DNA of 64,000 bases from Melieria omissa (Eukaryota; Arthropoda; Insecta; Diptera; Ulidiidae): positions 116,945,510-117,009,509 of the forward strand of contig OZ020268.1 of the NCBI GenBank assembly GCA_963971225.1, read 5' to 3'. Each line of letters begins with the position of its first letter. Within the stretch, counting starts at the first letter, position 1. Both the position numbers and the translations under genes were made by a program. The notes beneath the pieces are model-generated. The model searched no databases, was not told where the DNA came from, and saw only the letters and a program-made list of their open reading frames with translations. Positions 1-12,317 of this stretch are shown here, one piece after another.

Positions 1-120
1 GAAAAATAAGTATGTTAAAATCCAAAATCTCTTTGATCACGTGTCAAAATTTAATTATGGAAACTTTTTTGGTTCGAAAGTTATTCAAAAAAAGGCGGAA
101 GCTGCAATTCTAATGAAACA
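1..120 (-). repeat. Fragment of dispersed repeat family D
   Basis: This stretch is close to the reverse complement of 22255-22375. Both contain the block that reads roughly TTTTGACACGTGATCAA on the other copy, followed by a line about an agttattcaaaaa-like run. It is cut by the window edge, so only one arm is visible. Related sequence lies at 22176, 40190 and 53850. No coding capacity is visible. The name D is only a label used here. Confidence 0.6.
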
Positions 121-3100
121 AAATTTTACAAAAATTCTAATTTACATTTTTAAATTAAAAATGCAACAAAGGGTATGAAATGTAGTGACTTTTAAGTTGT
201 AGTTGACTAATTTAAGGTTATACAGATAATTGAAATTGTGATTACTAAAACTTGAACAGCGCCAGGGTCTGCAGTTTTTTGTCTACTTGTCATTGAAAGA
301 ACCTTCAAGTAAATCCCAATCGACAAGTAAAAGCCAGCTGAAGTCATTGCAACTTTTTATATTAAATAGTTTTGATTGTATTTCGAATTAAAAAGTCGGA
401 CACTTCGTGTAGGTCACTTTTCTTGAGTAAAGTAGCGCTGACAATTATAGGTAAAACTGGGAATGCTTTCATTAATGATTGGCTCAATATGGATTTTAAT
501 TGTTCTCGAGTGAAAATTTTGCAACAATCACAAGAGTTCTTACCATCTTAACTTAAAGGCAGCTTCTGCTATAAATCCATACCAAATGGGGATCCAATTA
601 TTGGAAAGTTCATTCTTTACACTTTAAGGTCATGTGCAAAGATCTTCCAAGTACTCAGCTTCGTATCTTCTGAGACAAAAACTACACTGATTTGTCTACA
701 GAACTTCTTCTTCTGTAGTGAATAGACGCCTAGAACCACTCTTCTCCTCCAGAATTTTAATGCTATTTCTAGGAGCCGTTGCTATCTATAGTACTCGGAA
801 ACTTATTAGTCTTAAAGTACAGTTATAATGTTGCTATCCTGACACTCCTGACAACAATGTTCTAAGACGAGTGTTAGCTTATTGAACAAAGAGAAGTGAA
901 TTGCGTCACTTTTAAATTGATCGATGCCGTTTTGTTGATCATTTAACTAAAAGTTTGTTGCAATAATCATTGAAACTGTTTCGAATTTGTAATTTAAATA
1001 TATAGATTTTTGTACACAAATTTTGTTTTTGCTATGTGCAGTGCCATTTTGTTGTGTTGTTTAATTTAAGCAAAACCCCAAAATGAACTGCCTGAGGGTT
1101 TGAATTCCTATCTGATTGTTGGCCGCTTTGTCAGCATGCAATGCTTGATTGCATTTCTATGCTAATTTTGTCACATGAATGGCAATTACGCGCCAACGAC
1201 TGCTGTTATGCCACACAGAAATACACACACACACAGAACAACAAAAACAACTTGAAAATACAAGTAAAAAATAAGATCAAGTAAATGGTTTAAGAACAGC
1301 AAATCGGAGCTTAAAGCAGTGGCAGCCACCTGCTGCCCCAAACATGTTGTAAATCATTAACAGAATGTTGCCAATACACACACACTCATTTTCTAACACA
1401 CGTACACACACATATATATATATACATATACACATATATAGATCGCAAAACAATTGCCACAACACTTGGCGCTCGTTGGCAGCGCATTATCGCACAGCGC
1501 CAAATCTCTGTCGACGATAAATTCGAAACTATTATTTCTGTGACACTTTTATCTGATGCTGGTCACTTTGGCCACTTGTTCATGGCGGCCGTTTCAATAA
1601 TTTCGCGCACAAAAACTGCAACTCAATTACAATGCGCGCCCGAAAAAAACCAATAAAACAAATTAAAAAATACCAAAAAGAAAATTGAAAAAACAAATAA
1701 AAATAAAAACCAAAATTTAAAAGTGACACAATTGCAAGTTTTCCGGCCGTTGCTGTCGTTAGTTGTCGCCGGTTGCCGAGTGTGTAGCAGCGATTTGCAC
1801 ACCTTGCGGCATTTTTGCATAGCAAATCGTTGTTGTGTTGGTTTTGGGCGCCCAAAAACGATACAGCAACAATCACACATTTAATTTTGCATTGCAAAAT
1901 TTCATGAAAAGTTCTGCTGTGAAAACATAAATTTGCCGCTATTAAATATTTTTGAGAGCCGCCGGCGCATTGCACATTTGCAGATTGCTTCGCAATTAAA
2001 CGCATGCAACATGCAACAATGCAACAAATAAAAAGTCATAAATTTTACGATACACTCGACTATTTCTTGTTGTTGTATGCGCTGCATGTGTAAAATTGTG
2101 CGCAGAATTGTGAATGAAATGCAACAAGGACCATTGCAAAGCATTGAAATGGGGAACACAGCAAAAAAATTGGCTGCCATCAGTGTGACGACAGCGATGA
2201 AATGAAAACGCTTAAATGACAATCATTATTAGAGCGTAATGTGGTCTAGATGTGTAATCGATCTGGTCTGAATAGACAGAGAAACAATTCAGCAGCAGAA
2301 AATAAAATAATACAACGAAAGCAAAGAGAAAGCTAATTGTCCTCAAATTGATTTCAATTGTGGTCAGTATCGGATTTACAGTTCTCCCGACGCTGATAAC
2401 TTTGAAATTTAAATTCAAAATGAAATGAAAGGAAATAATTGCATTAATTGCGGTTAAAGAACTTCAATTGAAACAATGTCCTTACTGAACTGCAGATTTT
2501 TCTCAACTTTTCGCAGCCGGAGATATCTCAGGAGGCAATCTGAAGATTGTAAATGTTAGTAAGATTTCCTAAGAATTGAGATATCTGGTTGTGGCAAGTT
2601 AATTTCTCTTTCTCTCTCTCTCACAGATGGAACCATGATACCATATAATCTGTAGGAATGTGTCAATACAGAAGAAAACTGCACAGGCCTTGAAATAATT
2701 AAAAATATTTTGTTTTTAATTTTACTCTGAGTTTTTTCTTATTTGTTTAATCCTATTTTTTCGATTTTATTTTGAGCTGTTTCCTCATAAATTTTAAATA
2801 AATCTTTTAAAGCGGAACAACTTGTATGTTTTCCTTAGTTAGTTGTGATCTTATTTAGTATGTTTTGGTTGATTAGGTTGTTTAAATTGTCTTCAACATT
2901 TGAGACTTTTGTCATTGAGTTATTTAATTTTTTTGTCATTGTGATTCGAAGTTCAGTTATAAGTCATAAGGTGTGAGTTCTCTCTGAACTTATCAAAAAA
3001 TATGGCTTTTGCAACTTGAATTGTCGATCTTGATAGTTTCAATCTTGTCTCCAATGATCTCAATCGTCTTAAAGCTTCCAAATCTGACAAGATCATTAAA

Positions 3101-3650
3101 TGTGGATTTTTTTAATTTTTTCTTTATTATTATCATTCTATTTATAAAGAAAAAAATAAAATAAAAATAATGATAAAAATTGCAGACTTTTTCTATAAAA
3201 TCTATAGTTCTTCAAAGTTCTTCTTGATATTTTCAACTTAATAGTGTCAGTTTTATTTAAAATAACAATGCTTAAAATAAAGTGCTGATCCCAAAACGTG
3301 AGCTTCTTATGCTTATAATGATTCTCATGAACTAACAGCGAGAGTTCATTTCGAATCTGACAATGCCTACAGGGTGCAATTTTTTTACAATCTGACAGGA
3401 TATACAGTTTATTTGAGGTTAATTTTCCAACTTACTAAAGTTAATTTTGGCTCAAATAGTGTCACTAACTTAACAATGACAGTCTTTTTGGAATTTCATA
3501 AGATCATAAGATTTGAATTTGTTAGTTTAGTAGCCTTAATTATGTCTCTAATTTCATCTAAGCGATCCAATAATTTCCCCAATTTCATAAGATTTACATT
3601 CTACTAGGTCCAAAGATGTCCCGAATTAATACATAGTTCAGTTTCACAAT
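121..3650. other. Non-coding stretch, no supported gene
   Basis: AT-rich sequence with stop codons in all frames. It includes a CA/TA simple-repeat run near 1375-1440, A-rich runs around 1640-1720 and a short CT run near 2610. The block 1020-2220 is less AT-rich and looks unique. The open frames here are short and of low complexity. Confidence 0.6.
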
Positions 3651-3651
3651 C

Positions 3652-3945
3652 AGCCGCCGTAGCTCATCTGGCTAGTGCGTTGGGCCGCGAGTCAAGACTG
3701 CGCGAGTGCAATACTCCGTTGCTTTGAAACGAAAAAAAAGAAAAAACAACAATTTTTATTTTGGCAGCTGTTCTCTCAGCAGGAAATGGCAAACCTCTGA
3801 GAGTAAAAATTGCCTATGAAAAAGCTTCCAACCGTTCGGAATCGGCATAAAACTGTAGGTCCCTTCCAATCTTGAAAAATTCACACGCACAACATGGATG
3901 GTTGTGGGTAGCTAGGCCTCGTAATCGGGCTGTCGTGCCAGTCAA
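3652..3945 (+). mobile_element. tRNA-derived SINE
   Basis: The head reads like a tRNA gene. An A-box-like TAGCTCATCTGG lies at 3660-3671 and a B-box-like GAGTGCAATACTCC starts at about 3704. The 44-nt offset between them is that of a normal tRNA. The body continues with blocks such as GGCAAACCTC, CGTTCGGAATCGGC and AACTGTAGGTCCC, which I recognise from a SINE common in flies. The element would be transcribed by RNA polymerase III and moved by a LINE's enzymes; it codes for nothing. The 3' end merges into a purine microsatellite, so the exact end is uncertain. I could not identify a target-site duplication. Confidence 0.7.
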
Positions 3946-4131
3946 AAAGAAGAAGAAGGAGAAGAAGTAGAAGTAGAAGTAGAATAAGAAGAAGAAGAAG
4001 AAGAAAAAGAAGAAGAAGAAGAAGAAGAAGAAGAAAAAAGAAGAAGAAGAAGAAAAAGAAGAAGAAGAAGAAGAAGAAGAAGAAGAACACCAACAACAAC
4101 AACAACAATAACAACAACAACAACAAACCAA
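3946..4131. repeat. GAA/GAAA and AAC microsatellite
   Basis: A purine strand of GAA-type triplets with occasional interruptions runs from about 3950 to 4087. It passes directly into AAC triplets (about 4090-4128). It follows the SINE directly and may have grown from its tail. The long open frames seen here on the minus strand are homopolymer artefacts (Phe/Leu/Ser/Cys runs). Confidence 0.9.
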
Positions 4132-5162
4132 ATGTGATTCTACGTCTTTGAAAATCTCGTTCTCTATCTAATTAATTGGTTTCTTTTACATTTTTTTCCT
4201 AGACCGACATTCACATATCTTGAAAATCATCATTATCTTTTGAAATATTCTCACATTAAAAGCGATTCTCACATTCGATCTTCACTAACTGGGTTGGTCT
4301 GCCCCAGCGCACACTTCTCAACTCTACTACCACACGAACGCAGTCAAGCTTAACGGTCCCTTGTCCATGTGTCATAAAAATCTTGTGCTTTTAATTAGCG
4401 AGCACTATCACTGCCGCATATTAAGCCATAAATAATCAAAATTAAATTAACCCTAAATCAACGCAGATAAACATCGGCGCGTTGAGTCACTTTGGCTTAA
4501 TTAATTGTCACTCATTCTCCCTTAAACGTACGTGCGTTTCTTGTTTGTTGTTTTTGTTGATGTTGTTGTTGTTGTTGTTTGTGTTGCAGCTTTTAATTTT
4601 CACCTCAACACCTTAAAAGCGCATCAAGCGCGCAGCGCTGAATTGCCATGGCAACTGCAAGAAGTACACAAATTTTCCCATTTTGACAGGCGAAGCGTAA
4701 AAGCGGCAAAGGCGACTGACATTTACGCCCCGTTATGCAAATTGAGCGCAAAATGACAAACGCACCGGACCGGGCTGCTGCAACAGCGCCATCCGAAAAA
4801 CAGGTTTTCAGGGGAGCGGGGGGCAGCAGCGCATCAACCGAACTTGCCGCATTGGGTGCGCCTGCGCCTGCACTGCACTGCAACTGCGCCCCGTATCTAA
4901 ATTCAGCAATCAATTTTTATGTTTATCTCCATCTATCTGGCTGACTGTCTCTGTGTCTCTGTCTGTCTGTTGCGCTGCACTGTTTGTTTGCTTATTGGCG
5001 ACTTGTATAACCGCTGACGTTGCCGCGACCACTGTCGCTGTCGCTGTCTTTGTTGCAACACTTTCATTTTGCAACGTGACAAAACTCAATTTTTACGCTT
5101 CAAAGTGTAACGCATGCCGGAAAATTGCTCGCACCGCAGGACATTTGCCGTTTGGCGCATGC

Positions 5163-5196
<34 letters not shown>

Positions 5197-6030
5197 TGTG
5201 CCGGCGACATTTCAGCTCAATCATGGGCGGTTTGTTTTTTCGCCGCCACCACTTCGCATGTCCGCCACATTGCAATTGAATTGGTCAGAAATTTAATTGA
5301 GTTATTATGAACTCGCCGGCAATTTTAATGCACCGAGAGTGGCAGCGTACAAGTCGTTTTGCGGCAACAAATTTAATGCAATTTTTTGCAATTTGTATTT
5401 TTTGCAATTAAGTTGGATAATGCCGCCAGTCGTCGAACGGGTTAATAAAGTCAATGGAAAAATCAGTGAAATGTGTGTGACATTTGAATGAGTTAATGCT
5501 GGCAATTAACATTGTTGGTGTATAATTGAGCGCATGCGCCTTAATTGATCGTGTATAACATTTTTATGGCATGCAATATTTTTTCGTAACTTGGCAGCGC
5601 ACAAAAGGCGGCGCAAGCATAGATGGGGTTTGCTTTGCCGCAACACACACAAAATAACTACACAAGCAGTAAGGATGATCGGCGCTAATGATGAGTTCGA
5701 TATGATATTTGTTTTCAGTGATGTTTTCCGATTGGAGGATGGGTTTTTCTGTTGCAAACGAAGTGTGATAGTTCTAATTTTTGTTTTTTGACAATATAGC
5801 CAAATTCGTATTGACTAAAACACTAAATAGAGAAAATAACTAATGTTCAATTAAAATTTAAAATATATTTGATGTTAATAAGAACTCATGAATTGTCAGA
5901 TTCAGATAGAACTGTCACCATAATTTGGGAACATCACAGTTTAAACAACTGTACGAACCTTGTCAGATTCGAAATGGACTGTTAGAGAGAGAGACTGATG
6001 ATTTTTCCCAGTGAATTGGAATATACAAAG
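4132..6030. other. Non-coding stretch with CA microsatellite
   Basis: The block 4600-5600 is more GC-rich and unique-looking, like intron or intergenic DNA of a fly. It holds TTG triplets near 4548-4580 and a CA dinucleotide run at about 5166-5194. Open frames of 60-108 codons occur on both strands but overlap each other and cross the microsatellite, so none is supported as a gene. Confidence 0.55.
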
Positions 6031-7721
6031 TTAACCCTTTCGACGCCGATTTCTACCCTGTGTTTCGATGTTACTTTTTGGTATTTAAATCATGAAACTT
6101 GTGCCTAAGAAGTGTGCACACGACATTTGAAGTCGCCACACCTCTTTGTTGGAGTTCTAGAGCTAGTTTACAGTTTTAGCTTAAAACGGGTTAAATAAAT
6201 TTGTATCAAAATTTTTTAAGTACGGAAAAATTTTATAATATTTATGGAAAAATACAAAATTATCACTTTTTCATTTTTTTTAACTATTACACAGCGCAAC
6301 AAAAAACACTTTTTTTCTGTTGCATGGAGTTTTTCTACTGTTTCTTACTAATTTGGGTGCGCTGATTCCGAATCCACCCTCCGATTTTTTCTAGCAGCTC
6401 TAGTTTGTGAGATATAGGTACCCTGTCATTTTTTCAGTTTTTCCTCTACTTTTTCCATATTTTCGATCGTAGTTTCTAAACCAAAAAACCTATTGACATG
6501 ATTTGACACCTTATCGCATTAACAACACCGCACGGCTTCTTTTCCGATGCAACTTATTTTTATAGGTGTTAAAATGCCGCGGTAATTGGACCTCAAAGTT
6601 GGAAAAAATTGAATTTTAAGGCATTTTCTTTGATGGTCAAAAACATACAAATGTTTTGTAAAACAATTAACGAGTTAAGTGTATAATGAAAGTCGACACA
6701 TCAAGCAATACAACACAGCTAAATTATTTGGCGGAATACACATTCGCATAGAAATAACAGGAAAAATGTACCATAGCGATTTTCATCACTTTTCATACTT
6801 TTTCCTTACAAAATTAGGGGCCTGAAAATATGCAAAGTTTTTAATTTGTTTTTGTTTCGAGAAATTCAAAATCTTTTTGGTTTTTGCTTGTACTCCAAAC
6901 TATAAATGGAACATATAAAAGAGCATATTTTGAGGCTCCAAATTTTTTTAGGAAAAAGTATGAAAAGAGATGAAAATCGCTATGGTACAGTTTTGTTATT
7001 ATTTCGATGCGAATGTGTATTCCGCCAAATAATTTGGCTGTGTTGTCTTGCTTGATGTTTCTTCTTAAGATATTCATATACTTCGAAACTTGATTTATGA
7101 AACAATTGTACAATTTTGGCCATAAGAAAAAACGCCTTGAAATTCAATATTTTCTTACTTTGAAACCTTATTACCACGCCCATATAGAACGCATAAAATT
7201 GATTAATGTCAGGAAAGATGGCGTGAAATGTTGTAAGTGCAACGATATAAAAATCATGTCGATAGGATTATTAGTTAAAAAATAACAGTCGAAAACGAGA
7301 AAAAAGCCGAGGAAAATTCGAAAAAGTGACACGCCCATTTTTCGCAAAATCTAGAGCTGTTACATAAAAACGGAGTATGGTTTTGAAAACAGCGTGGAAA
7401 AACGATTCAGATTCATGTAAAAAACTCCATGCAACAGACATGCTGTTGTGCAGTGTTATTAAAGAAACAGGGTTTTGATTAAACGCGCCAAATGCGAAGA
7501 CTTCAATTAGAACACAAACTTTCCCTCAAATCGCTGCAAATTGTTGGAAATTATTTTGGGGCTAACAGTAACATTTTTTGGTTTTGTTTTGAATTCACTT
7601 CTAAAAATATTAATTTGTTGGTGCCCCTTTAAATTAAACCCATAAATCAATTATAGCTTTTGCTATACGATGACAAATAGATGAAATTGCTCTCAGGCAA
7701 CTTTAGGGTCGAAAGGGTTAA
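6031..7721. mobile_element. TTAA-type DNA element, family A copy 1 (interrupted)
   Basis: The element begins TTAACCCTTTCGACG and ends GGGTCGAAAGGGTTAA, so its termini are inverted repeats flanked by or including TTAA. This is the target preference of the piggyBac superfamily. Without the nested insertion it would be about 520 bp and non-coding. It matches 46022-46521 along its whole length, 31271-32620, and part of 49541-49830. The classification rests on TTAA plus CCC-starting termini and is an inference. Confidence 0.75.
6290..7455. mobile_element. 1.17-kb foldback element nested in family A
   Basis: The tips are CACAGCGCAACA on the left and TGTTGTGCAGTG on the right, which are inverted. 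Comparison with uninterrupted family A copies, which read CCATTATTAAAG here, shows that TTA is duplicated at the insertion. The arms are inverted over nearly their full length. For example, about 6700-6810 pairs with about 6950-7060 (both contain TTATTTGGC and GCTATGG/CCATAGC blocks), and the CTGTTGCATGGAG block near the left tip pairs with CTCCATGCAACAG near the right. The central loop is about 6830-6930. No coding frame is credible. Confidence 0.8.
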
Positions 7722-7776
7722 ATGAATTACAACATCGACTTGACTGTGGACGAGCGGAACAGCTTATTCGGAGTTA

Positions 7777-8282
7777 GTACAGTTTTGGCATATTTCTGGC
7801 GTTCAAGTTACAGTTTGAGCTTTGGCGTATTCAGAAACCTATAGGGTCATTTTCAGTTTTGGCGTTCAAGTTAATTTCTGAGCTTTGATGTATTCAGAGA
7901 CCTATAGTGGAATTTTATGGCAAATATTTTCGTGGTACATTTTGTCTTTAAAAAGTCCTGTTTTACAAAAAATTGTTGGCATTTTAGAGAAAAAATTGGC
8001 CCATACAAAGCTACAGGGTTAAAATGTTCCACAAAAATTTTCTTCGTAGTATTTTACATCAAATTGCTGAACACATCATATATCTAAAATGTGCGATTAC
8101 ATGGTTTTTGTATGCCGATTCACCATAAGAATGGGAAGAAAGGGGAAAACTTTGACCGCCCTAAAAAAAAAATTCAGATGTAAGCTTTCAAAACGCCAAT
8201 ACACGTATATTTTTTTTTGCCCCCTCTCCGAATCCGTTGTCAGAACCTTGTTATTTTTTTTTGTGTTGTGCAGTGTTTTTTG
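7777..8282. repeat. Dispersed repeat family C, copy 1
   Basis: About 7852-8195 closely matches 16968-17312, including GGCGTTCAAGTTAATTTCTG and GCCGATTCACCATAAGAATG. A duplicated start block (GGCGTTCAAGTTA twice) lies at 7798 and 7861. The right edge at about 8266 reads GTTGTGCAGTG, the same tip as the foldback element at 6290-7455. It may therefore be a piece of a related element. Non-coding. Confidence 0.6.
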
Positions 8283-10663
8283 AGCTCGATGAACTTTATT
8301 CAAGGTTTTTCCAATTTTTATTTTTTTTATTTATATATTCAGTCTTCAGTTGAATTAGTTATAGACTATGGGAAACAATTAATTTTTAAATAATTAATTA
8401 AAAATACCAAATAAACCTAATATAAAACTATAATAATTTGCACTCGTTTTGTAGAAAACGATTTCTTCTTTCATAACTACATTAATTAATTTGATCCAAG
8501 TTATTTATCTCGTTATGACTATTTGCTTTCAGATCGTCGAATAACTAATTTAAAACCAAAAAAGTTATTCATTTTAAAAATATGTCAAAAATGTTTCGAC
8601 ACTTCCGTTGAACTTCTGCAAAAGGAACCAACCAAAATGCCTAAAAATACAGTTAACAATTTTATGTGAATGCAGCGCAATGCTGCAAATTTGTTAGCCA
8701 AAGACGTGCGCTGAGCATTTAAGGTCAAAACTCATTTACGTGTCGCCAAAGCCGATTTCTGCTGCTGTCAAGCGGCAGCCACAGGAAGACACAGACAGCG
8801 CAAACGCCACACGGAAATTTGTTAATTCACCGAAATGACCCCGAGAGTGCGCAGCTCAAACATGAGAAAATACAAAATTAAAACAAACCAAAAATAAAAA
8901 CTGCTCAAAAAAAAAAATTGTCAACTGCGGCAGAGCAGCGGACGTTGGTTGTTGGTGGCGCAGCATGTGCGCAGCCAGCGGTGACACACGTACGCGCGCC
9001 GCACGGCTGCAATGACAAATTGAAAAATGCACTGACAACTGTGCGCAGGCGCAGTCGCAGCTGCGGCCATAAAAACCCAACCGAAGAAAGTCAATAAGTG
9101 CGGCTGCAGCGACACAGTGGGGACCAATCAAAGCCCCAATCGCAATGGCGATAATCAAATGAACGCAATAAAAACTGCCAGCAGAAGCGCGTAAAAAACA
9201 CACACAAGAGAAATGATGCCGAGCGCTGCAATTTATGTGCGTTGTTCGCCCATTGTTTTTGGGCGAAATGCAGAAAGTTCATGAAAATGAAATGACAAAA
9301 AATCGTAAAAAATTGTGAAGAAGAATGCGGCTGAAATGGAAGCGCAACGCAGTCGGAATGCGACGAAATATTCGGACCTCCCAAAAGGGCGCCACGCACG
9401 TACGCACGAAGACGCATTGTTGCGACAATTGCGCGATCAAAAAAAAAACAACAACAACAAAGCGGCAACAAAAAGCAACGTAAAATGCCAAATAAAATGT
9501 TGCGAACGAAAAGTGCGCAACGGAGCCAAGCGAACAACAACCAGAAGCCACCGGCCCGCTTGATGGCTGTGAGTGTGCACACGTTGACATTTTGGTGGGG
9601 AGGAGGGGCGCGAAGGGGCTGCAGCGGCCGCTTAATGTGCTTAATGTGCGCGCATAGCTGCGACGTTTGTCGCCAACACTAATGATGCAGCGCAGTGCTG
9701 TTGCATAAGTGATGGCTGCTGCAACTGGCTGCAACGGTTGACCGTTGATGGCGTTTTTTGTGCACTTCACTTCCACTCCTTGGCCGCCGGCCTTTGGTCA
9801 CTGTGCTGCAACATAATGGCAGACAATTGCCACCGCGCGCACCGAATATATTTCAAATATGCCCTACCGCGCTCTCGCACTGCTGCTGGCTGTCGACTTG
9901 GCGACAGTGCAGCATTTATGCGGTTTTGATAACCCAATTTAGTGAGTCGAACGACTGACAACTGTGCGCGCGTTGCTTTTCCCGAATCACATTTTGGTTT
10001 GTTGTTTTTTTCATTTTTTGGGTCGAATGCATGGGGAGTTGTAGTAATTAGTGGTCAATTTGTGGTATCATTAGTGCGATTAAATGTTTTTTGGTTTAAC
10101 TTGTTGTTGTTGTTGTTGTTATTGTTGCAATTGCATTGCTCATGGGGTCATTATTTTGGTAGTTGACCAAGTAAAGTGCGCGTAATTTTACCATATTCGG
10201 ACAATAATTTTGTGGAAAATTGTGGCCAAGAGTAGCAGCCGATGTGAAGCAAAATATTTCCTACACCTTTTGTTGTGGTTTTGTGCTAAATCCATAATCA
10301 GGGGCGTAGCCAGAACTTGGTTATGGGGCTTGGGGGGTTTGAACAAATTTTAGGTGTCAATTTAGTATGGTATTTAGTAGTAAATAGGGCATAGTAGTAA
10401 ATAGGGCATTTAATGGGATACAGGGAATCTAATGCATTGGAAATGTTCATGATTTTTCTGAGAATCTACAACAGAAAGCAATTGGGTGTCCGGATTACCG
10501 CGTTGTCCGTATTAGCAAGTGTCCCAATAAACGGGATTGTACTGTATATTTTTTAGTAAAACCAAAAAACCAAAAATAGTCTCAGATTTTCGTTTCCTAA
10601 CAAAACCAAAAAAATCTAACAATTCAGTTGACATAGTTGATAGTTGATTAGAGATCATTTGTA
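8283..10663. other. Non-coding stretch, partly GC-rich
   Basis: The block 8690-9960 is GC-richer, with CAA/TTG runs near 9448 and 10103, and may hold regulatory or unannotated exonic sequence. The open frames there (up to 165 codons) overlap on opposite strands and show no recognisable domain. At 10301 the string CAGGGGCGTAGCCAG resembles a terminus often found on hAT elements, but I did not find the matching other end. Confidence 0.5.
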
Positions 10664-10680
10664 TTAACCCATTTCAGTCC

Positions 10681-10702
10681 AATGTTCGATTAATCGAACA
10701 TT
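10681..10702. repeat. 22-bp perfect palindrome
   Basis: The sequence is its own reverse complement over 22 bases, centred on ATTAAT with TTCG/CGAA on each side. It lies just inside the left end of the TTAA-type element and could be a subterminal binding site or cruciform seed. Confidence 0.8.
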
Positions 10703-11025
10703 AAATTTTAGCATTTTCCATAAATTTTTTCGGGCTCTTTTTTAAACTTTAAACACGAACGTTTTGCATGATATGATGATATTATTTGTAATGTGGGATA
10801 ATATGAGTTAATATGGGATATTTTGTATATTCATTTCATTCATTTCTTATACCTCTTCCCAGTTGTATGAATTGTATGTATAATTTAATAATTTCAAAAG
10901 CATCGAAAAACATTAACAAACAATAGTATTTAAAAAAGTAACTATGCAATCTTGTTAAAAATTGATAAAACTCTTGAAAACTTAACTTACACTTTTTGCA
11001 TGGAACCAATATTTTAGCCAGAATA

Positions 11026-12317
11026 ACACTTCGTTCAATAATGTGTGTGTCTGACACATAGATGGCGGCACTAATACTAAATTAATATTTTTTCGAAATT
11101 GTGAACCTTTTTAGGCTTACTGTCAAAATTATATGTCAATTCGACCATTAGTTTACAAGTTACAGTGCTTTAAGTGACACTACTTTTGAGTTTTCAAAAA
11201 AAATGAATTCAAAGCAATTCCGTGTGCTGATTTATCATTGTTTTTTAATGAAAAATAATACTGTTCAATGCCAGGAATGGCTTGAAAAACATTATTCGGA
11301 CTCTGCTCCATCAAAAAGAATCATTTGTTATTGGTATGCCGAATTCAAACGTGGTCGTACAGACACCGATGACATTCCATCTACTGGACGGCCAAATGAC
11401 GCTGTTATTCCGGAAAACGTTGAAAAAAACACTGAAAATCATTATGTCCGACCGTAAAGTGAAAGTGGGGGAGATTGCTGACACTCTAAAGATATCAGCA
11501 GGCTGTGTACACACCATAATACACGAACATTTGGTTATGAAAAAGGTGTTTTCGAAATGGGTGCCGCGTTTGCTCACACCGGAGCAAAAACAACAACGAA
11601 TCGATGATTCAAAGAGCTGTTTGGACATGTTTACGCGCAACAAGTCGGAGTTTTTGCGTCGGTACATCACAATGGATGAAACATGGATCCACCATTTCAC
11701 TCCAGAGTCAAATCGGCAGTCTGCTGAGTGGCATGCAACCGGTGAAAGCCGCCCAAAGCGTCCAAAGGCACAAACATCGGCTGGCAAGGTTATGGCGTCA
11801 GTATTTTGGGATGTGCACGGAATAATATTCATCGACTATCTTGAGAAAGGGAAAACAATCAATAGCGACTATTATATAGCGTTGTTGGAACGTTTGAAAG
11901 AAGAAATCGCGATTAAGCGGCCCCATATGAAGAAGAAAAAAGTGTTGTTTCACCAAGACAATGCACCGTGTCACAAGTCGATGAAAACGATGGCAAAAAT
12001 GCATGAATTGGGATTCAAATTGCTTCCTCATCCGCCGTATTCTCCAGATCTGGCCCCCAGCGACTACTGGCTCTTCGCAGACCTCAAAAAGATGCTCCGT
12101 AGTAAGAGATTTGGCTCAAATGATGAAGTAATCGCCGAAACTAACGCCTATTTTGAAGGCAAAGAAAAATCGTTCTACAAAGGCGGTATCGAAAGATTGG
12201 AAAAGCGTTGGAATGATTGTATCTCCCTAAAAGGGGACTATGTTGATGAATAAAAACGAATTTTGGCAAAAAAATGTGTTTTAATTAGTTATTCACACAC
12301 ATTATTGAACGAAGTGT
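11026..12317 (+). mobile_element. Mariner element, irritans-type, near full length
   Basis: This 1292-bp element is flanked by TA at 11024-11025 and 12318-12319. It has perfect 24-bp terminal inverted repeats beginning ACACTTCGTTCAATAATG. It carries one transposase gene with a single frameshift. A shorter, 995-bp copy with the same termini lies in the opposite direction at 52359-53353. Confidence 0.92.
11203..12253 (+). pseudogene. Mariner transposase (DD34D), one frameshift
   Basis: This encodes the cut-and-paste transposase that would act in the nucleus on the element's own termini. If the frameshift is ignored, the length (about 349 codons) is that of mariner transposases of the irritans group, which includes Himar1, and the wording is very close to that group. 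An N-terminal pair of helix-turn-helix domains precedes a WVPRLLT linker near residue 120. The catalytic acids are the Asp of TMDETW (near residue 158), the Asp of HQDNAP (near 252) and the Asp of PSDYWLF (near 287), with 34 residues between the last two. The start is the ATG of MNSKQF. The break is one extra A in a run of seven at 11423-11429; the copy at 52.4 kb has six. All catalytic residues lie intact downstream. Confidence 0.9.

Noticed and set aside
3660..3720. A genuine tRNA gene
   Set aside because: A- and B-box-like text is present, but the rest does not fold as a tRNA and leads into a SINE body.
3814..4131. Minus-strand open frames of 80-105 codons with long Phe, Leu, Ser and Cys runs
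   Set aside because: They are the translation of a GAA/AAC microsatellite.
10301..10340. CAGGGGCGTAGCCAG as the end of an hAT element
   Set aside because: The inverted partner and an 8-bp target duplication were not found, so I only note it.
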